A stretch of DNA of 64,000 nucleotides. Source: Nonomuraea helvata (GTDB taxonomy: Bacteria > Actinomycetota > Actinomycetes > Streptosporangiales > Streptosporangiaceae). Each line of letters begins with the position of its first letter. The stretch's first letter is position 1. The stretch covers positions 930,001-994,000 of the forward strand of contig NZ_BAAAXV010000005.1 in the NCBI RefSeq assembly GCF_039535785.1, given 5' to 3'. Of the stretch, positions 9,048-17,340 are shown in pieces. A model generated the notes under the pieces. The model had not been told where the DNA came from. It was given only the letters and a program-made list of their open reading frames with translations, and searched no databases. Made by a program: the position numbers and the translations under genes.

Positions 9048-9872
9048 ATGGACAACCTGCTGCCGAAGAAGGTCTGGGCGACGGCGGCCCTGTGGTTCAT
9101 GGTCGCCATGTACGGCATCCCCGTCCTGTGGTTCCTGCTCAGCTCCTTCAAGCCGGCGGGAGAGCTGTTCTCCTATCCGCTGACCATCTTCCCGAAGCAG
9201 CCGACCATCTCCGGCTTCACCGAGGCCTGGACGAGCTTCGACTTCAGCCGCTACTTCGGCAACACCCTCATCGTGGCCGTCTCCGCGACCCTCATCACCA
9301 TCGTGACAAGCGCGACCTGCGGCTACGCCCTGGCGAAGTACACCAACTGGTGGCTGCGGGCGTTCACCATCTGCATCCTGGCCACCACGATGCTCCCGGG
9401 CGAGGTCATTCTCTCCCCCCTGTTCCTCATCGTCCGCGACCTGGGCCTGTACAACAGTCTCGCCGGGGTCGTGGCCCCCTCGGTGATCACGGCGACGGGC
9501 ACCTTCATGTTCCGCCAGTTCTTCCTGAGCGTGCCGCGCGACCTGCTGGAGGCGGCCCGCATCGACGGCAGCGGGGAACTGTCGTCCTTCATCCGGATCA
9601 TGCTCCCGCTCTCCCGGCCGATCATCATGACCCTCGCCATCATGTCGTTCCAGTGGCGGTGGAACGACTACATCTGGCCCCTGGTGATCCTCAACGACCC
9701 GAAGGAGTTCACCCTGCAGATCGGCGTCGCGAGCATCGTGGGCGCGGAGAACGTCAACTGGTCGGTCCTGCTCGGGGCGTCGGTCCTGTCCATGATCCCC
9801 CTTGTCGTGATCTACCTGATCTTCCAGAAGTACGTGATGAACGCCGACCTCAGCGCGGGCCTGAAGGAATGA
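9048..9872 (+). CDS. Carbohydrate ABC transporter permease (MalG-like)
   Basis: 274-aa integral membrane protein, second half of the CUT1 permease heterodimer. Typical features are VLWFLLSSFKP at the first helix end, and the EAA loop LLEAARIDGSGELSSFIRIMLP around residue 165, with six predicted helices. It starts one base after the preceding stop codon, so the genes are translationally coupled. It is the last gene of the operon and is followed by a strong hairpin terminator at 9913-9944. No nucleotide-binding subunit follows, so energy must come from an ATPase encoded elsewhere. Confidence 0.94.
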   Translation: MDNLLPKKVWATAALWFMVAMYGIPVLWFLLSSFKPAGELFSYPLTIFPKQPTISGFTEAWTSFDFSRYFGNTLIVAVSATLITIVTSATCGYALAKYTNWWLRAFTICILATTMLPGEVILSPLFLIVRDLGLYNSLAGVVAPSVITATGTFMFRQFFLSVPRDLLEAARIDGSGELSSFIRIMLPLSRPIIMTLAIMSFQWRWNDYIWPLVILNDPKEFTLQIGVASIVGAENVNWSVLLGASVLSMIPLVVIYLIFQKYVMNADLSAGLKE

Positions 9873-9912
9873 CCGGCCCGCTGCGCCGCCGGGCGCGGAG
9901 CCACACATGACG

Positions 9913-9944
9913 AAACCCCAGCTCACTGAAGCGAGCTGGGGTTT
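9913..9944. terminator. Bidirectional rho-independent terminator
   Basis: AAACCCCAGCTC / GAGCTGGGGTTT, a perfect 12-bp stem with an 8-nt loop. A-rich and T-rich ends on the two sides allow termination of the rightward transporter operon and of the leftward tRNA-Lys gene. Confidence 0.85.
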
Positions 9945-9951
9945 CTTGCGG

Positions 9952-10025
9952 TGCGCCGCCAGGGACTCGAACCCCGGACCCGCTGATTAAGAGTCAGCTG
10001 CTCTAACCAACTGAGCTAGCGGCGC
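9952..10025 (-). tRNA. tRNA-Lys (anticodon CTT)
   Basis: A full cloverleaf reads on the minus strand: acceptor GCGCCGC/GCGGCGC, D arm GCTC..GAGC, anticodon stem GCTGA/TCAGC with loop CTCTTAA (anticodon at 9989-9991), and T arm CGGGG-TTCGAGT-CCCTG. The discriminator base is A, and CCA is not encoded. It decodes AAG, the dominant Lys codon in this GC-rich genome. The genes on either side show no integrase or attachment-site duplication. Confidence 0.97.
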
Positions 10026-10036
10026 TTGCAGAGAGG

Positions 10037-10066
10037 AATATACCGGTGAACCCCATCCTGGTCGAA
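10037..10066 (-). promoter_or_regulatory. Sigma-70-type promoter of tRNA-Lys
   Basis: On the minus strand TTCGAC (-35, 10066-10061), an 18-bp spacer and TATATT (-10, 10042-10037) sit just upstream of the tRNA 5' end, with the start point expected about 5 nt before it. This is a good match for a housekeeping promoter in an actinomycete. Confidence 0.65.
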
Positions 10067-10125
10067 TCGGTATCAGGCCGACCCGTCCGGCTAGAATAAA
10101 GTTCGGCCATCAGACAGGAGCATCG

Positions 10126-10974
10126 ATGTTCGACTCGCCCGCCGACGTGACGGCGCGGCTCGCCGCCGTGGACTACCTCTCCGACGACGCCATCTCCACC
10201 TCGGTGTTCCTGGCCGCGGCACTCGGCAAGCCGCTGCTGGTCGAGGGCCCGGCAGGCGTGGGCAAGACGCAGCTGGCCAAGGCGGTGGCCATGGCGACCG
10301 GGGCCGAGCTGATCAGGCTGCAGTGCTACGAGGGCCTCGACGAGGCCAGGGCGCTGTACGAGTGGAACTACAAGAAGCAGCTGCTCAGGATCCAGGCCAC
10401 GAGTGCCGACGACGACATCTTCTCCGAGGAGTTCCTGCTGGAGCGCCCGCTGCTGAAGGCGATCAGGGCCGCGGAGCCCACCGTGCTGCTCATCGACGAG
10501 ACCGACAAGGCCGACGTCGAGGTCGAGGGGCTGCTGCTCGAGCTGCTGTCCGACTTCCAGGTGACGATTCCGGAGCTGGGGACCATCGTCGCGACGCGGC
10601 GGCCGTACGTGGTGCTCACCTCCAACGCCACCCGCGAGCTGTCGGAGGCTCTCAAGCGGCGCTGCCTCTACCTGCACCTCGAATACCCCACCCCCGAGCG
10701 GGAGCGCGACATCGTGCTCAGCCAGGTGCCCGGCATCCGGGCCGACCTGGCGGAGCGGCTCGCCAGAACGGTCGCGACGCTCCGGGCGCTCGAGCTGAAG
10801 AAGGCGCCGTCGGTGGCCGAGACCGTGGACTGGGCGAACACGCTGCTGGCGCTCGGGCGGGAGGAGCTGGACGAGGCCACCGTGTCGGGCACGCTGGGCG
10901 TGGTGCTCAAGCACGCCTCCGACCAGACGCGGGCGGTCAAGGAGCTGGGGCTGCCGGATGTCGCTGATCGATAG
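10126..10974 (+). CDS. MoxR-family AAA+ ATPase
   Basis: 282-aa ATPase. Walker A GPAGVGKT is near residue 44 and Walker B LLIDETDKAD near residue 125; LTSNATRELSEALKRRCLY contains sensor 1 and the arginine-finger region. MoxR proteins act as chaperone-like motors that mature or insert cofactors into partner complexes, usually with a VWA-domain protein. ATG 10126 is preceded by CAGGAG. It overlaps the next gene (a VWA protein) by 17 bp, the standard MoxR-VWA pairing. A TAGAAT -10-like sequence lies at 10092-10097. The client enzyme is not evident here. Confidence 0.93.
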   Translation: MFDSPADVTARLAAVDYLSDDAISTSVFLAAALGKPLLVEGPAGVGKTQLAKAVAMATGAELIRLQCYEGLDEARALYEWNYKKQLLRIQATSADDDIFSEEFLLERPLLKAIRAAEPTVLLIDETDKADVEVEGLLLELLSDFQVTIPELGTIVATRRPYVVLTSNATRELSEALKRRCLYLHLEYPTPERERDIVLSQVPGIRADLAERLARTVATLRALELKKAPSVAETVDWANTLLALGREELDEATVSGTLGVVLKHASDQTRAVKELGLPDVADR

Positions 10975-12322
10975 GCATGTCGGGTTCGTGCAGGCGTTGC
11001 GCGAGGCCGGGCTACCGGTGTCGGTGGCCGAGGGCCTGGACGCCGCGCAGGCCCTGCGGGTGATCCAGCTGAGCGATCGGGAGTCGCTGCGCGCCGCGTA
11101 CGCGGCGACGCTGGTCAAGAAGCCCGCCTACCGGCCGGGGTTCGACGTGCTGTTCGACCTGTGGTTCCCGGCCTCGACGTCCGGCATGCACACCCAGCGC
11201 ACCGACAGACCACTGGATCTGGAGACGGCCCCCGTCGAGGAGCTCCGCGACCACCTCACCCGGCTCCTGACCGGCGGCACCGACCAGGAGCTGCGCGAGT
11301 TCGCCCAGGCCATGGTCGGGCGCTTCGGCCGCCAGCCGACGACGAGCCCGGGGCGGCAGAACTGGTTCTCCTACAGCGTCATGCGCGCCCTCTCCCCTGA
11401 GACCCTGATGGCCCGCGTCCTCCAGAACGTCCTCCAGGGCCAGGAGCGCGGCGGCCTGGCCGAGAAGAACGTGCGCAGGCGCGTCTACGACAGCACCAGG
11501 CGCTTCGAGGACGCCGTGGCCACCGATGTGCGCCGCCGCATCGCCGAGGACTCGGGCATCGAGCGCATCGCCCGCTCCGCCGTACGCCCCCCGCTCGACC
11601 AGATCGACTTCCTCCGCATCACCAAGGCGGACCTGGCCCGGCTGCGCCGGGAGGTGTACCCGCTGGCCCGGCGCCTGGCCACGCGCCTGACGATCAGGCA
11701 GCGGAAGGGCCGTCGGGGGCGACTCGACTTCCGCAGGACCATGCGGGCCTCGCTGCAGAGCGGCGGCGTGCCGCTGACCACGCATTTCCGGCCGCCGCGC
11801 CCGCACAGGCCCGAGCTGGTCATCCTCTGCGACACCAGCGACTCGGTCTCGTCGTTCGCGCACTTCACGTTGCTGCTCACGTACGCGCTCAGAGAGCAGT
11901 TCAGCAAGGTGCGCGCGTTCGGGTTCGTGGACACGGTGGACGAGATCACCAGGTTCTTCGTCCCCGGCGCCGACGTGGTCGAGGCCATGACGAGGCTGGC
12001 GAACGAGGCCGACATGGTGCGCTTCGGCCGCACCAACTACGGGCACTCGCTGGAACGCTTCGCCGAGAGGTACGGCGACGCCGTCGGCCCCAAGACCTCG
12101 CTGCTGATCCTGGGCGACGCCCGCTCCAACTACCAGCCGCCCGCCCTCGACGTGCTCAGCTCGCTGGTGGCCAGGTCACGTCACGCGTACTGGCTCAATC
12201 CCGAGCCCACGACGCAGTGGGACACGGGCGACTCGGTCGCGAGCGAGTACGGCACGGTCGTGCCGATGCACGAGTGCCGCAACGTCGCCCAGCTCACCGC
12301 CTTCATCGAGACGCTGGCCTGA
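10958..12322 (+). CDS. VWA domain protein, CoxE family
   Basis: 454-aa partner of the upstream MoxR ATPase. The C-terminal half carries a von Willebrand A fold with the metal-ion site motif DTSDSVSS (DxSxS) near residue 288 and RFGRTNYGHS further on. The N-terminal half is the helical region typical of CoxE-like proteins. In carboxydotrophs CoxE works with CoxD to mature the Mo/Cu CO dehydrogenase, but no cox structural genes lie in this window, so the client is unknown. The gene overlaps the MoxR gene by 17 bp and ends 5 bp from the converging NERD gene. Confidence 0.9.
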   Translation: MSLIDRHVGFVQALREAGLPVSVAEGLDAAQALRVIQLSDRESLRAAYAATLVKKPAYRPGFDVLFDLWFPASTSGMHTQRTDRPLDLETAPVEELRDHLTRLLTGGTDQELREFAQAMVGRFGRQPTTSPGRQNWFSYSVMRALSPETLMARVLQNVLQGQERGGLAEKNVRRRVYDSTRRFEDAVATDVRRRIAEDSGIERIARSAVRPPLDQIDFLRITKADLARLRREVYPLARRLATRLTIRQRKGRRGRLDFRRTMRASLQSGGVPLTTHFRPPRPHRPELVILCDTSDSVSSFAHFTLLLTYALREQFSKVRAFGFVDTVDEITRFFVPGADVVEAMTRLANEADMVRFGRTNYGHSLERFAERYGDAVGPKTSLLILGDARSNYQPPALDVLSSLVARSRHAYWLNPEPTTQWDTGDSVASEYGTVVPMHECRNVAQLTAFIETLA

Positions 12323-12327
12323 AAGCA

Positions 12328-13095
12328 TCAGGTGCGCTGGAGCTCCCTGGCGGCGGTGCGGGCCAGCACCTCGATCTGCTCGTCGCTGAGCACGACGCCC
12401 TCGGCCGACTTGATCACCTTCGCCGCGAGCCGTGGCTTGAGCAGCGTGAGCCCCTCGGCGAGCACGATGCCGCCCTTGGGCAGCAGCCCGCAGTGGACGG
12501 CGAGCATGGGCGTGATCGTCACCGGGATGCGCGTCTCACGGGTGAGCAGCTCGGCGAACGCCTCGGCGGTCTCCACCAGCGGTTTGGCGGTCTTGCTGCC
12601 GTACTTCTCGCCGAAGAACAGCCTTCCGCCGTAGCAGGCGATCTCGGTGTCGGGACTCCACGACTCGTTGTCGATGATCCACAAGCCGCCTGGCCCGATC
12701 ACCAGGTGGTCGATGGAGGCCTGGCCTCGGATGGCGCGGCCGTCGAGCACGCTGTAGCCGAGCCGGCTCAGCGATCTGCGCAGCATCTTCCCGGTGATCG
12801 CCTCGCCGCGCCGCGCGCCACGCCAGACCGCCGTCGCGTGGAAGGAGCGCCAGTCGAGGAACCAGTCACCCCCCGCCACGATGCCGGCCATGATCAGACC
12901 AGCGAACGGGGACGCCGCGGCAAGGTCGAACCTGAGCGCGAGCGCGACGCCGATCACGAACCCCACCGCGGCCTTGACGTACCGGGACCTGCGCCGGTTG
13001 GGGGCATCTTCCCGCCAGAACTTCTCGTACCACCACTGCGGGGATGACCCTGTGTACTTCTCGTCTGGTTGCACGTAGATAGAGCCACCGGGCAC
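12328..13095 (-). CDS. NERD (nuclease-related) domain membrane protein
   Basis: 255-aa protein with two membrane-spanning segments around residues 35-75 (VKAAVGFVIGVALALRF, then ASPFAGLIMAGIVAGG), followed by a NERD domain: GEAITGKMLRRSL, ASIDHLVIGPGGLWIIDNE and the strand-turn region YGGRLFFGEKYGS. NERD is related to the restriction-endonuclease-like fold and is thought to act on nucleic acids; in actinomycetes it is often membrane-tethered, and its role is unclear. GTG 13095 was chosen because GGGGAG lies 6 nt upstream; longer starts would run into the divergent tetR promoter. It converges on the CoxE-like gene. Confidence 0.82.
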   Translation of the reverse strand: MPGGSIYVQPDEKYTGSSPQWWYEKFWREDAPNRRRSRYVKAAVGFVIGVALALRFDLAAASPFAGLIMAGIVAGGDWFLDWRSFHATAVWRGARRGEAITGKMLRRSLSRLGYSVLDGRAIRGQASIDHLVIGPGGLWIIDNESWSPDTEIACYGGRLFFGEKYGSKTAKPLVETAEAFAELLTRETRIPVTITPMLAVHCGLLPKGGIVLAEGLTLLKPRLAAKVIKSAEGVVLSDEQIEVLARTAARELQRT

Positions 13096-13235
13096 GGCAA
13101 ACTCCCCGAATGAGTAGGTGTTTTCCAGGATCTGCCACGCCGAAGATCCCTCGCCGGTCAAGAGATACCCGTCTCTCAACCAAGGCGAGCCTAAGGTGAC
13201 GTAATTAGTACCCGCAAGACCAGCACATGACCTCA

Positions 13236-13254
13236 ACCGACCAGTCGGTATGCT
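13236..13254 (+). promoter_or_regulatory. TetR operator overlapping the tetR -10 box
   Basis: ACCGAC-CA-GTCGGT (13236-13249), a palindrome with perfect 6-bp arms, runs directly into TATGCT (13249-13254), a plausible -10 for the gene starting at 13279. A near copy, ACCGACCGGCCGGT, is in front of the acyl-CoA dehydrogenase operon at 17246-17259. Autoregulation by the TetR protein is inferred. Confidence 0.65.
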
Positions 13255-13278
13255 AGGGCGGGTGACAAGGGGGACCAT

Positions 13279-13869
13279 GTGAAAGAGGAACCGGTCAGGC
13301 AGCGGTTGCTCGCGGAGGCGACCCGGCTGTTCGCCGAGCGCGGCTTCGAGGGCGCCTCCGTCCAGGAGATCGTCGTGGCGGCCGGCGTCACCAAGGGCGC
13401 CATGTACCACTATTTCGACTCCAAGGACGACCTGCTGCACGAGATCTATGCCCGGGTCCTCCGGATGCAGATGGAGCGGCTGACGCGCATCGCCGACGGC
13501 CCGGGCGACGTGCGGCAGCGCCTGTACCGGGCCGCGGCCGACGTCGTGGAGACCACGGCCGCGAACCTCGACGACTCCAAGATCTTCTTCAGGTCGATGC
13601 ACCTGCTCGCCCCGGAGACCCAGAAGACCGTACGCGCCGAGCGCCGCCGCTACCACGAGCGCTTCCGCGAGCTCGTGGCCGAGGGGCAGCGCGAGGGCGT
13701 CTTCAGCGACCGGGTCCCGGCCGAGCTGGTCGTCGACTACTTCTTCGGCTCGGTGCACCACCTGGGCACGTGGTTCAGCACAGCGGGCCCGCTGACCGGC
13801 GCCCAGGTGGGCAGGCACTTCGCCGACCTGCTGCTCACCTCACTCGGGGCCGGGCACGTCGACAAGTGA
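13279..13869 (+). CDS. TetR/AcrR family regulator of the acyl-CoA dehydrogenase genes
   Basis: 196-aa repressor. The N-terminal HTH reads RLFAERGFEGASVQEIVVAAGVTKGAMYHYFDSKDDLLHEIY in overlapping motifs (residues ~12-55), and the helical ligand domain fills the rest. It starts with GTG 13279 preceded by AAGGGGG. The 3' end overlaps the convergent acyl-CoA dehydrogenase gene by 30 bp. Related TetR proteins control fatty-acid, branched-chain or aromatic-CoA degradation and respond to acyl-CoA esters. The shared palindrome at its own promoter and at the dehydrogenase operon promoter supports local control; the ligand is unknown. Confidence 0.9.
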   Translation: MKEEPVRQRLLAEATRLFAERGFEGASVQEIVVAAGVTKGAMYHYFDSKDDLLHEIYARVLRMQMERLTRIADGPGDVRQRLYRAAADVVETTAANLDDSKIFFRSMHLLAPETQKTVRAERRRYHERFRELVAEGQREGVFSDRVPAELVVDYFFGSVHHLGTWFSTAGPLTGAQVGRHFADLLLTSLGAGHVDK

Positions 13870-14880
13870 GGCCAGCGCCTCCCGGTGGTCGCCGGGCGTG
13901 CCCAACGCGATCTCGGAGGCTTTCGCGCGCTTGAGATAGAGATGTACGGGGTGCTCCCACGTCATCCCGATCCCTCCGTGCAACTGCAGCGCCTCTTCGG
14001 CGGCGTGCACGGCCACACCCGCGTTCCACGACTGGGCCACGGCCACGGAGACCGCCGAGCCGTCGGTCGCGGCGCTCCTGGCGGCGGCCCTGGCCCTGAC
14101 CACGTCCAGCCAGAGGTCGGCCAGCCGATGCTTGATCGCCTGGAAGGAGCCGACCGGCCGGGCGAACTGGTGGCGCTCCTTGACGTACGCGAGCGTGGTG
14201 TCGAGGCACCACTCGGCGACCCCGAGCTGCTCCGACGCCAGCAGCCCCGCCCCGAACCCCAGCACCTCGGCCAGGTCGCACTCCCCCACGTCCCTGGCCG
14301 GCGTGGCGTCGAAGGTGACGGTCGCGACCGGCCTGGTCAGGTCGAGCGAGGGCACGCCCTCGACCTCCGCCCCCTCTTCCACGGCGTAGAGCCGGCCGTC
14401 GACGGGAGCCAGCAGCACGTCGGCCACGTCCGCCCCGGCCACGCCGGTGACGGTCCCGGTCAGCCGCCCGTCCGCGACCCGCACCGGCGCTCCCGGCCGG
14501 TACGGGCTCGCCGCGAACGGCACGACCAGCGCGGCGGTCTTCCTGCCCTCGGCCAGCTCCTCCAGCAGGGCGTCGCCGGTCGGCAGCAGCGCTCGCGTGG
14601 CCAGGACGGAGCTGGTGAAGAACGGCACCGGCGCCACTCCCCTGCCGAGCTCCTCCAGCACGACGGCCGCCTCGCTGGCCGACGCCCCGGCGCCGCCGTA
14701 CTGCTCGGGGATCAGCAGTCCGGCCACCCCGATCTCGCCCGCCAGCGTCTTCCACAGGTCCGGGTCGTAGGGGTCGGACTCGATCCGCTTGAGCACGGCG
14801 GCGGGCGGGCACCGGTCGGCGAGCAGCCCCCTCACGGCGGCCCTCAGCTCCTCCTCGACCTCGGAGTACAGCAAGCTCAT
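13840..14880 (-). CDS. Acyl-CoA dehydrogenase (short form)
   Basis: 346-aa flavoprotein of the acyl-CoA dehydrogenase superfamily, oxidising an acyl-CoA to the enoyl-CoA. Seen: IPEQYGGAGASASEAAVVLEELG region near residue 60, TSSVLA, the beta-domain (PVRVADGRLTG), and the C-terminal helical domain with LGVAEWCLDTTLAYVKERHQFARP split around residue 220 and LQLHGGIGMTWEHPVHLYLKRA near the end. It is shorter than the ~380-aa norm. It is the last gene of a three-dehydrogenase operon with a 4-bp ATGA overlap to the gene before it. Paired dehydrogenases in actinomycetes often form alpha2beta2 heterotetramers for steroid side-chain or branched acyl-CoAs; here the pairing with 14877-16034 is likely. 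Confidence 0.92.
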   Translation of the reverse strand: MSLLYSEVEEELRAAVRGLLADRCPPAAVLKRIESDPYDPDLWKTLAGEIGVAGLLIPEQYGGAGASASEAAVVLEELGRGVAPVPFFTSSVLATRALLPTGDALLEELAEGRKTAALVVPFAASPYRPGAPVRVADGRLTGTVTGVAGADVADVLLAPVDGRLYAVEEGAEVEGVPSLDLTRPVATVTFDATPARDVGECDLAEVLGFGAGLLASEQLGVAEWCLDTTLAYVKERHQFARPVGSFQAIKHRLADLWLDVVRARAAARSAATDGSAVSVAVAQSWNAGVAVHAAEEALQLHGGIGMTWEHPVHLYLKRAKASEIALGTPGDHREALASLVDVPGPE

Positions 14881-16034
14881 CGCGGCAGGTCCTTCCAGGG
14901 CACGTCCTTGTCGACGCGGGGCTCTGAGGGCAGGCCGAGCACCCGCTCGGAGATGATGTTGCGCAGGATCTCGGACGTGCCGCCCTCGATCGAGTTGCCC
15001 TTGGCCCGCAGGTAGCGGTAACCGCGGCCGCGGCCGTAGAAGTCGACGCCCTCCGAGCGCCGGAACGTCCAGTCGTCGTCGTAGCCCAGGTCGCGCGCGA
15101 ACTCCACCTCGAAGCCCGACAGCTCCTGGTTGAGCTTGGCGAACGACAGCTTCATCCCGGACCCCTCCGGGCCCGGGTGCCCCGCAGCGAGCTGCTCGCG
15201 CAGCCGTACCCCGGAGAGCCGGGTCACCTCCGACTCGACCCAGAGCGACAGCAGCCGCTGGTGCAGGTCGTGGGTGCGCAGCTCCGGCTGCGCGCGCCAG
15301 GCGTCGAGCACGACCCCGACCATGCCGCCGCCTCGCCCCACGGGAGCGCCGCCGATGGCGACGCGCTCGTTCATCAGCGTGGTCTGCGCGACCCGCCAGC
15401 CGTCCCCGACCTCGCCGAGCCGCAGGTCGTCGGGGAGCCGCACGCCGGTCAGGAAGACCTCGTTGAACTCGGCCTCACCCGTGATCTGCCGCAGCGGCCG
15501 CACCTCGACGCCGGGCGCGTGCATGTCGCAGACGAAGTACGTCAGGCCGCGGTGCTTCGGCACGTCCGGGTCGGTGCGCGCGACGAGGATGGCCCACCTG
15601 GCGTGATGAGCGCCGGACGTCCACACCTTCTGGCCATCGACGACCCATTCGTCCCCGTCCCTGACGGCTCGGGTCGCGAGCGTGGCCAGGTCGGATCCGG
15701 CGCCGGGCTCACTGAAGAGCTGGCACCAGAGCTCCTCCCCCGTCCACAGCGGCCGCAGGAAGCGGCGCTTCTGCTCCTCCGTCCCGAATGCCAGTATCGT
15801 CGGCGCCGCCATCCCCAGCCCGATGGCCTGCACGCCGGCGTTGAGCTGCGGCGTGCCGGCCAGCTCGCGCTCCACGACCGATTGCAGCTCCCGCGGCGCG
15901 CCCAGCCCGCCGAGCCCTTCGGGGTACCACACCCAGGCCAGGCCCGCGTCGAACCTCGCCCGCAGGAACTCCAGCCGATCTCCGTCCGGGTCGTGCTCGG
16001 CGAGGAACGCCGCGACCCGCTCCTTGATGTTCAC
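14877..16034 (-). CDS. Acyl-CoA dehydrogenase
   Basis: 385-aa acyl-CoA dehydrogenase. Motifs: WYPEGLGGLGAPRELQ, CQLFSEPGAGSDLA (FAD/substrate-binding SxPxAGSD), VDGQKVWTSGAHHA, and the C-terminal RYLRAKGNSIEGGTSEI, which carries the EGGTSEI signature of enzymes that lean on a C-terminal flavin contact. GTG 16034 was chosen because it forms a 4-bp GTGA overlap with the stop of the upstream dehydrogenase; the GTG at 16040 is an alternative. The gene overlaps the next by 4 bp. It probably forms a heteromeric enzyme with the shorter product downstream. Confidence 0.93.
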   Translation of the reverse strand: MNIKERVAAFLAEHDPDGDRLEFLRARFDAGLAWVWYPEGLGGLGAPRELQSVVERELAGTPQLNAGVQAIGLGMAAPTILAFGTEEQKRRFLRPLWTGEELWCQLFSEPGAGSDLATLATRAVRDGDEWVVDGQKVWTSGAHHARWAILVARTDPDVPKHRGLTYFVCDMHAPGVEVRPLRQITGEAEFNEVFLTGVRLPDDLRLGEVGDGWRVAQTTLMNERVAIGGAPVGRGGGMVGVVLDAWRAQPELRTHDLHQRLLSLWVESEVTRLSGVRLREQLAAGHPGPEGSGMKLSFAKLNQELSGFEVEFARDLGYDDDWTFRRSEGVDFYGRGRGYRYLRAKGNSIEGGTSEILRNIISERVLGLPSEPRVDKDVPWKDLPR

Positions 16035-17233
16035 ATCCACTTCTTGAGCTCCCGGTGGGCTAGGGACCGCTTGTGCACCTCGTCGGGGCCGTCCGCCAGA
16101 CGCAGCGAGCGGGCACCCGCCCAGAGCCCCGCCAGCGGGAAGTCCTGGGAGACGCCGCCCGCGCCGTGCACCTGGATGGCCTTGTCGAGGATCCACTCCA
16201 CTGTCTGCGGGGTGGAGATCTTGATGGCCTGGATCTCGGTGTGCGCGCCCTGGTTGCCCACCGTGTCCATGAGCCAGGCGGTCTTGAGCACGAGCAGGCG
16301 CAGTTGTTCGATCCTGATGCGCGACTCGGCGATCCAGTCCTGCACGACGCCCTGCTGGGCGACGGGCTTGCCGAACGTGGTCCTGGCCAGCGCCCGCCTG
16401 CACATGAGCTCGACCGCCCGCTCGGCCATGCCGATCAGGCGCATGCAGTGGTGGATGCGGCCGGGGCCGAGCCTGGCCTGCGCGATGGCGAAGCCGCCGC
16501 CCTCCTCGCCGATCAGGTTCTCGGCGGGTACGCGTACGTCCTCGAACACGACCTCCGCGTGGCCGCCGTGGTCGGCGTCGGTGTAGCCGAAGACGTGCAT
16601 GCCGCGCTTGATGTGCAGCCCAGGCGTGTCGCGCGGCACCAGGACCATGCTCTGCTGGCGGTGCTTGGGCGCGTCGGGGTTCGTCTTGCCCATGACGATG
16701 AAGATCTTGCAGTCGGGGTTCATCGCGCCGGAGATGAACCACTTGCGGCCGTTGATGACGTACTCGCCGCCATCACGGACGATGGAGGTCGCGATGTTCG
16801 TGGCGTCGGAGGAGGCCACGTCGGGCTCGGTCATCGCGAAGGCGGAGCGGATCTCCCCGTCGAGCAGCGCCTGCAGCCACTCCTTGCGCTGCCACTCGCT
16901 GCCGAACATGGACAGGACCTCCATGTTCCCGGTGTCGGGCGCGGCGCAGTTCGTGGCCGTGGGGGCGATGGTGGGGCTCCGGCCCATGATCTCCGCCAGC
17001 GGCGCGTACTGGAGGTTCGTCAGCCCGGCGCCATGCTCGCCTGGGAGGAACAGGTTCCACAGACCGCGCTTCCTGGCCTCGTCCTTCAGGTCGGCCATCA
17101 GCGGCGGCGTGCTCCAGCCGCTGGTCGCCGCCTGCTCCTCGAAAGCGGGCTCGGCGGGATAGACGCATTCGTCCATGAAGCTCAGGAGTCGTTCGCGCAG
17201 GTCCTCGGTGACGCTGTCAAAGGCGAAGTCCAT
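16031..17233 (-). CDS. Acyl-CoA dehydrogenase, first gene of the operon
   Basis: 400-aa acyl-CoA dehydrogenase of the group often annotated as long-chain or crotonobetainyl-type. Visible: GLTNLQYAPLAEIMGRS, the SAFAMTEPDVASSDATN FAD/substrate segment, VINGRKWFISGAMNPDCK, GAGGVSQDFPLAGLWAGAR and ADGPDEVHKRSLA near the C-terminus. ATG 17233 starts a standard family N-terminus (MDFAFDSVTEDLRERL); the longer frame would include the operator. The 13 bp upstream end in a palindrome matching the one before the tetR gene. It leads a three-gene operon in which each junction overlaps by 4 bp. Confidence 0.93.
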   Translation of the reverse strand: MDFAFDSVTEDLRERLLSFMDECVYPAEPAFEEQAATSGWSTPPLMADLKDEARKRGLWNLFLPGEHGAGLTNLQYAPLAEIMGRSPTIAPTATNCAAPDTGNMEVLSMFGSEWQRKEWLQALLDGEIRSAFAMTEPDVASSDATNIATSIVRDGGEYVINGRKWFISGAMNPDCKIFIVMGKTNPDAPKHRQQSMVLVPRDTPGLHIKRGMHVFGYTDADHGGHAEVVFEDVRVPAENLIGEEGGGFAIAQARLGPGRIHHCMRLIGMAERAVELMCRRALARTTFGKPVAQQGVVQDWIAESRIRIEQLRLLVLKTAWLMDTVGNQGAHTEIQAIKISTPQTVEWILDKAIQVHGAGGVSQDFPLAGLWAGARSLRLADGPDEVHKRSLAHRELKKWM

Positions 17234-17245
17234 GCCCGTGAGCCT

Positions 17246-17259
17246 ACCGACCGGCCGGT
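17246..17259 (-). promoter_or_regulatory. TetR-type operator before the acyl-CoA dehydrogenase operon
   Basis: ACCGACCGGCCGGT: identical to the 13236 operator at 12 of 14 positions and followed by the same ATG triplet on the plus strand. It lies 13 bp upstream of the start codon of the first dehydrogenase gene, a position suited to steric repression. Confidence 0.62.
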
Positions 17260-17340
17260 ATGAGTGTCGACAGGTGGTCTCCCGCAAAAACCGTCATGTG
17301 GCCATAATCGCGACTTCACGGGCTCCCTAGAGTTGCCGCC

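Noticed and set aside
9952..10025. tRNA-Lys as an integration site
   Set aside because: No integrase gene, no duplicated tRNA 3' end in the flanks, and neighbours look like ordinary chromosomal genes.
12217..13047. Plus-strand open frame of 276 codons opposite the NERD gene
   Set aside because: Antisense of a protein with recognisable TM and NERD motifs; no motif of its own.
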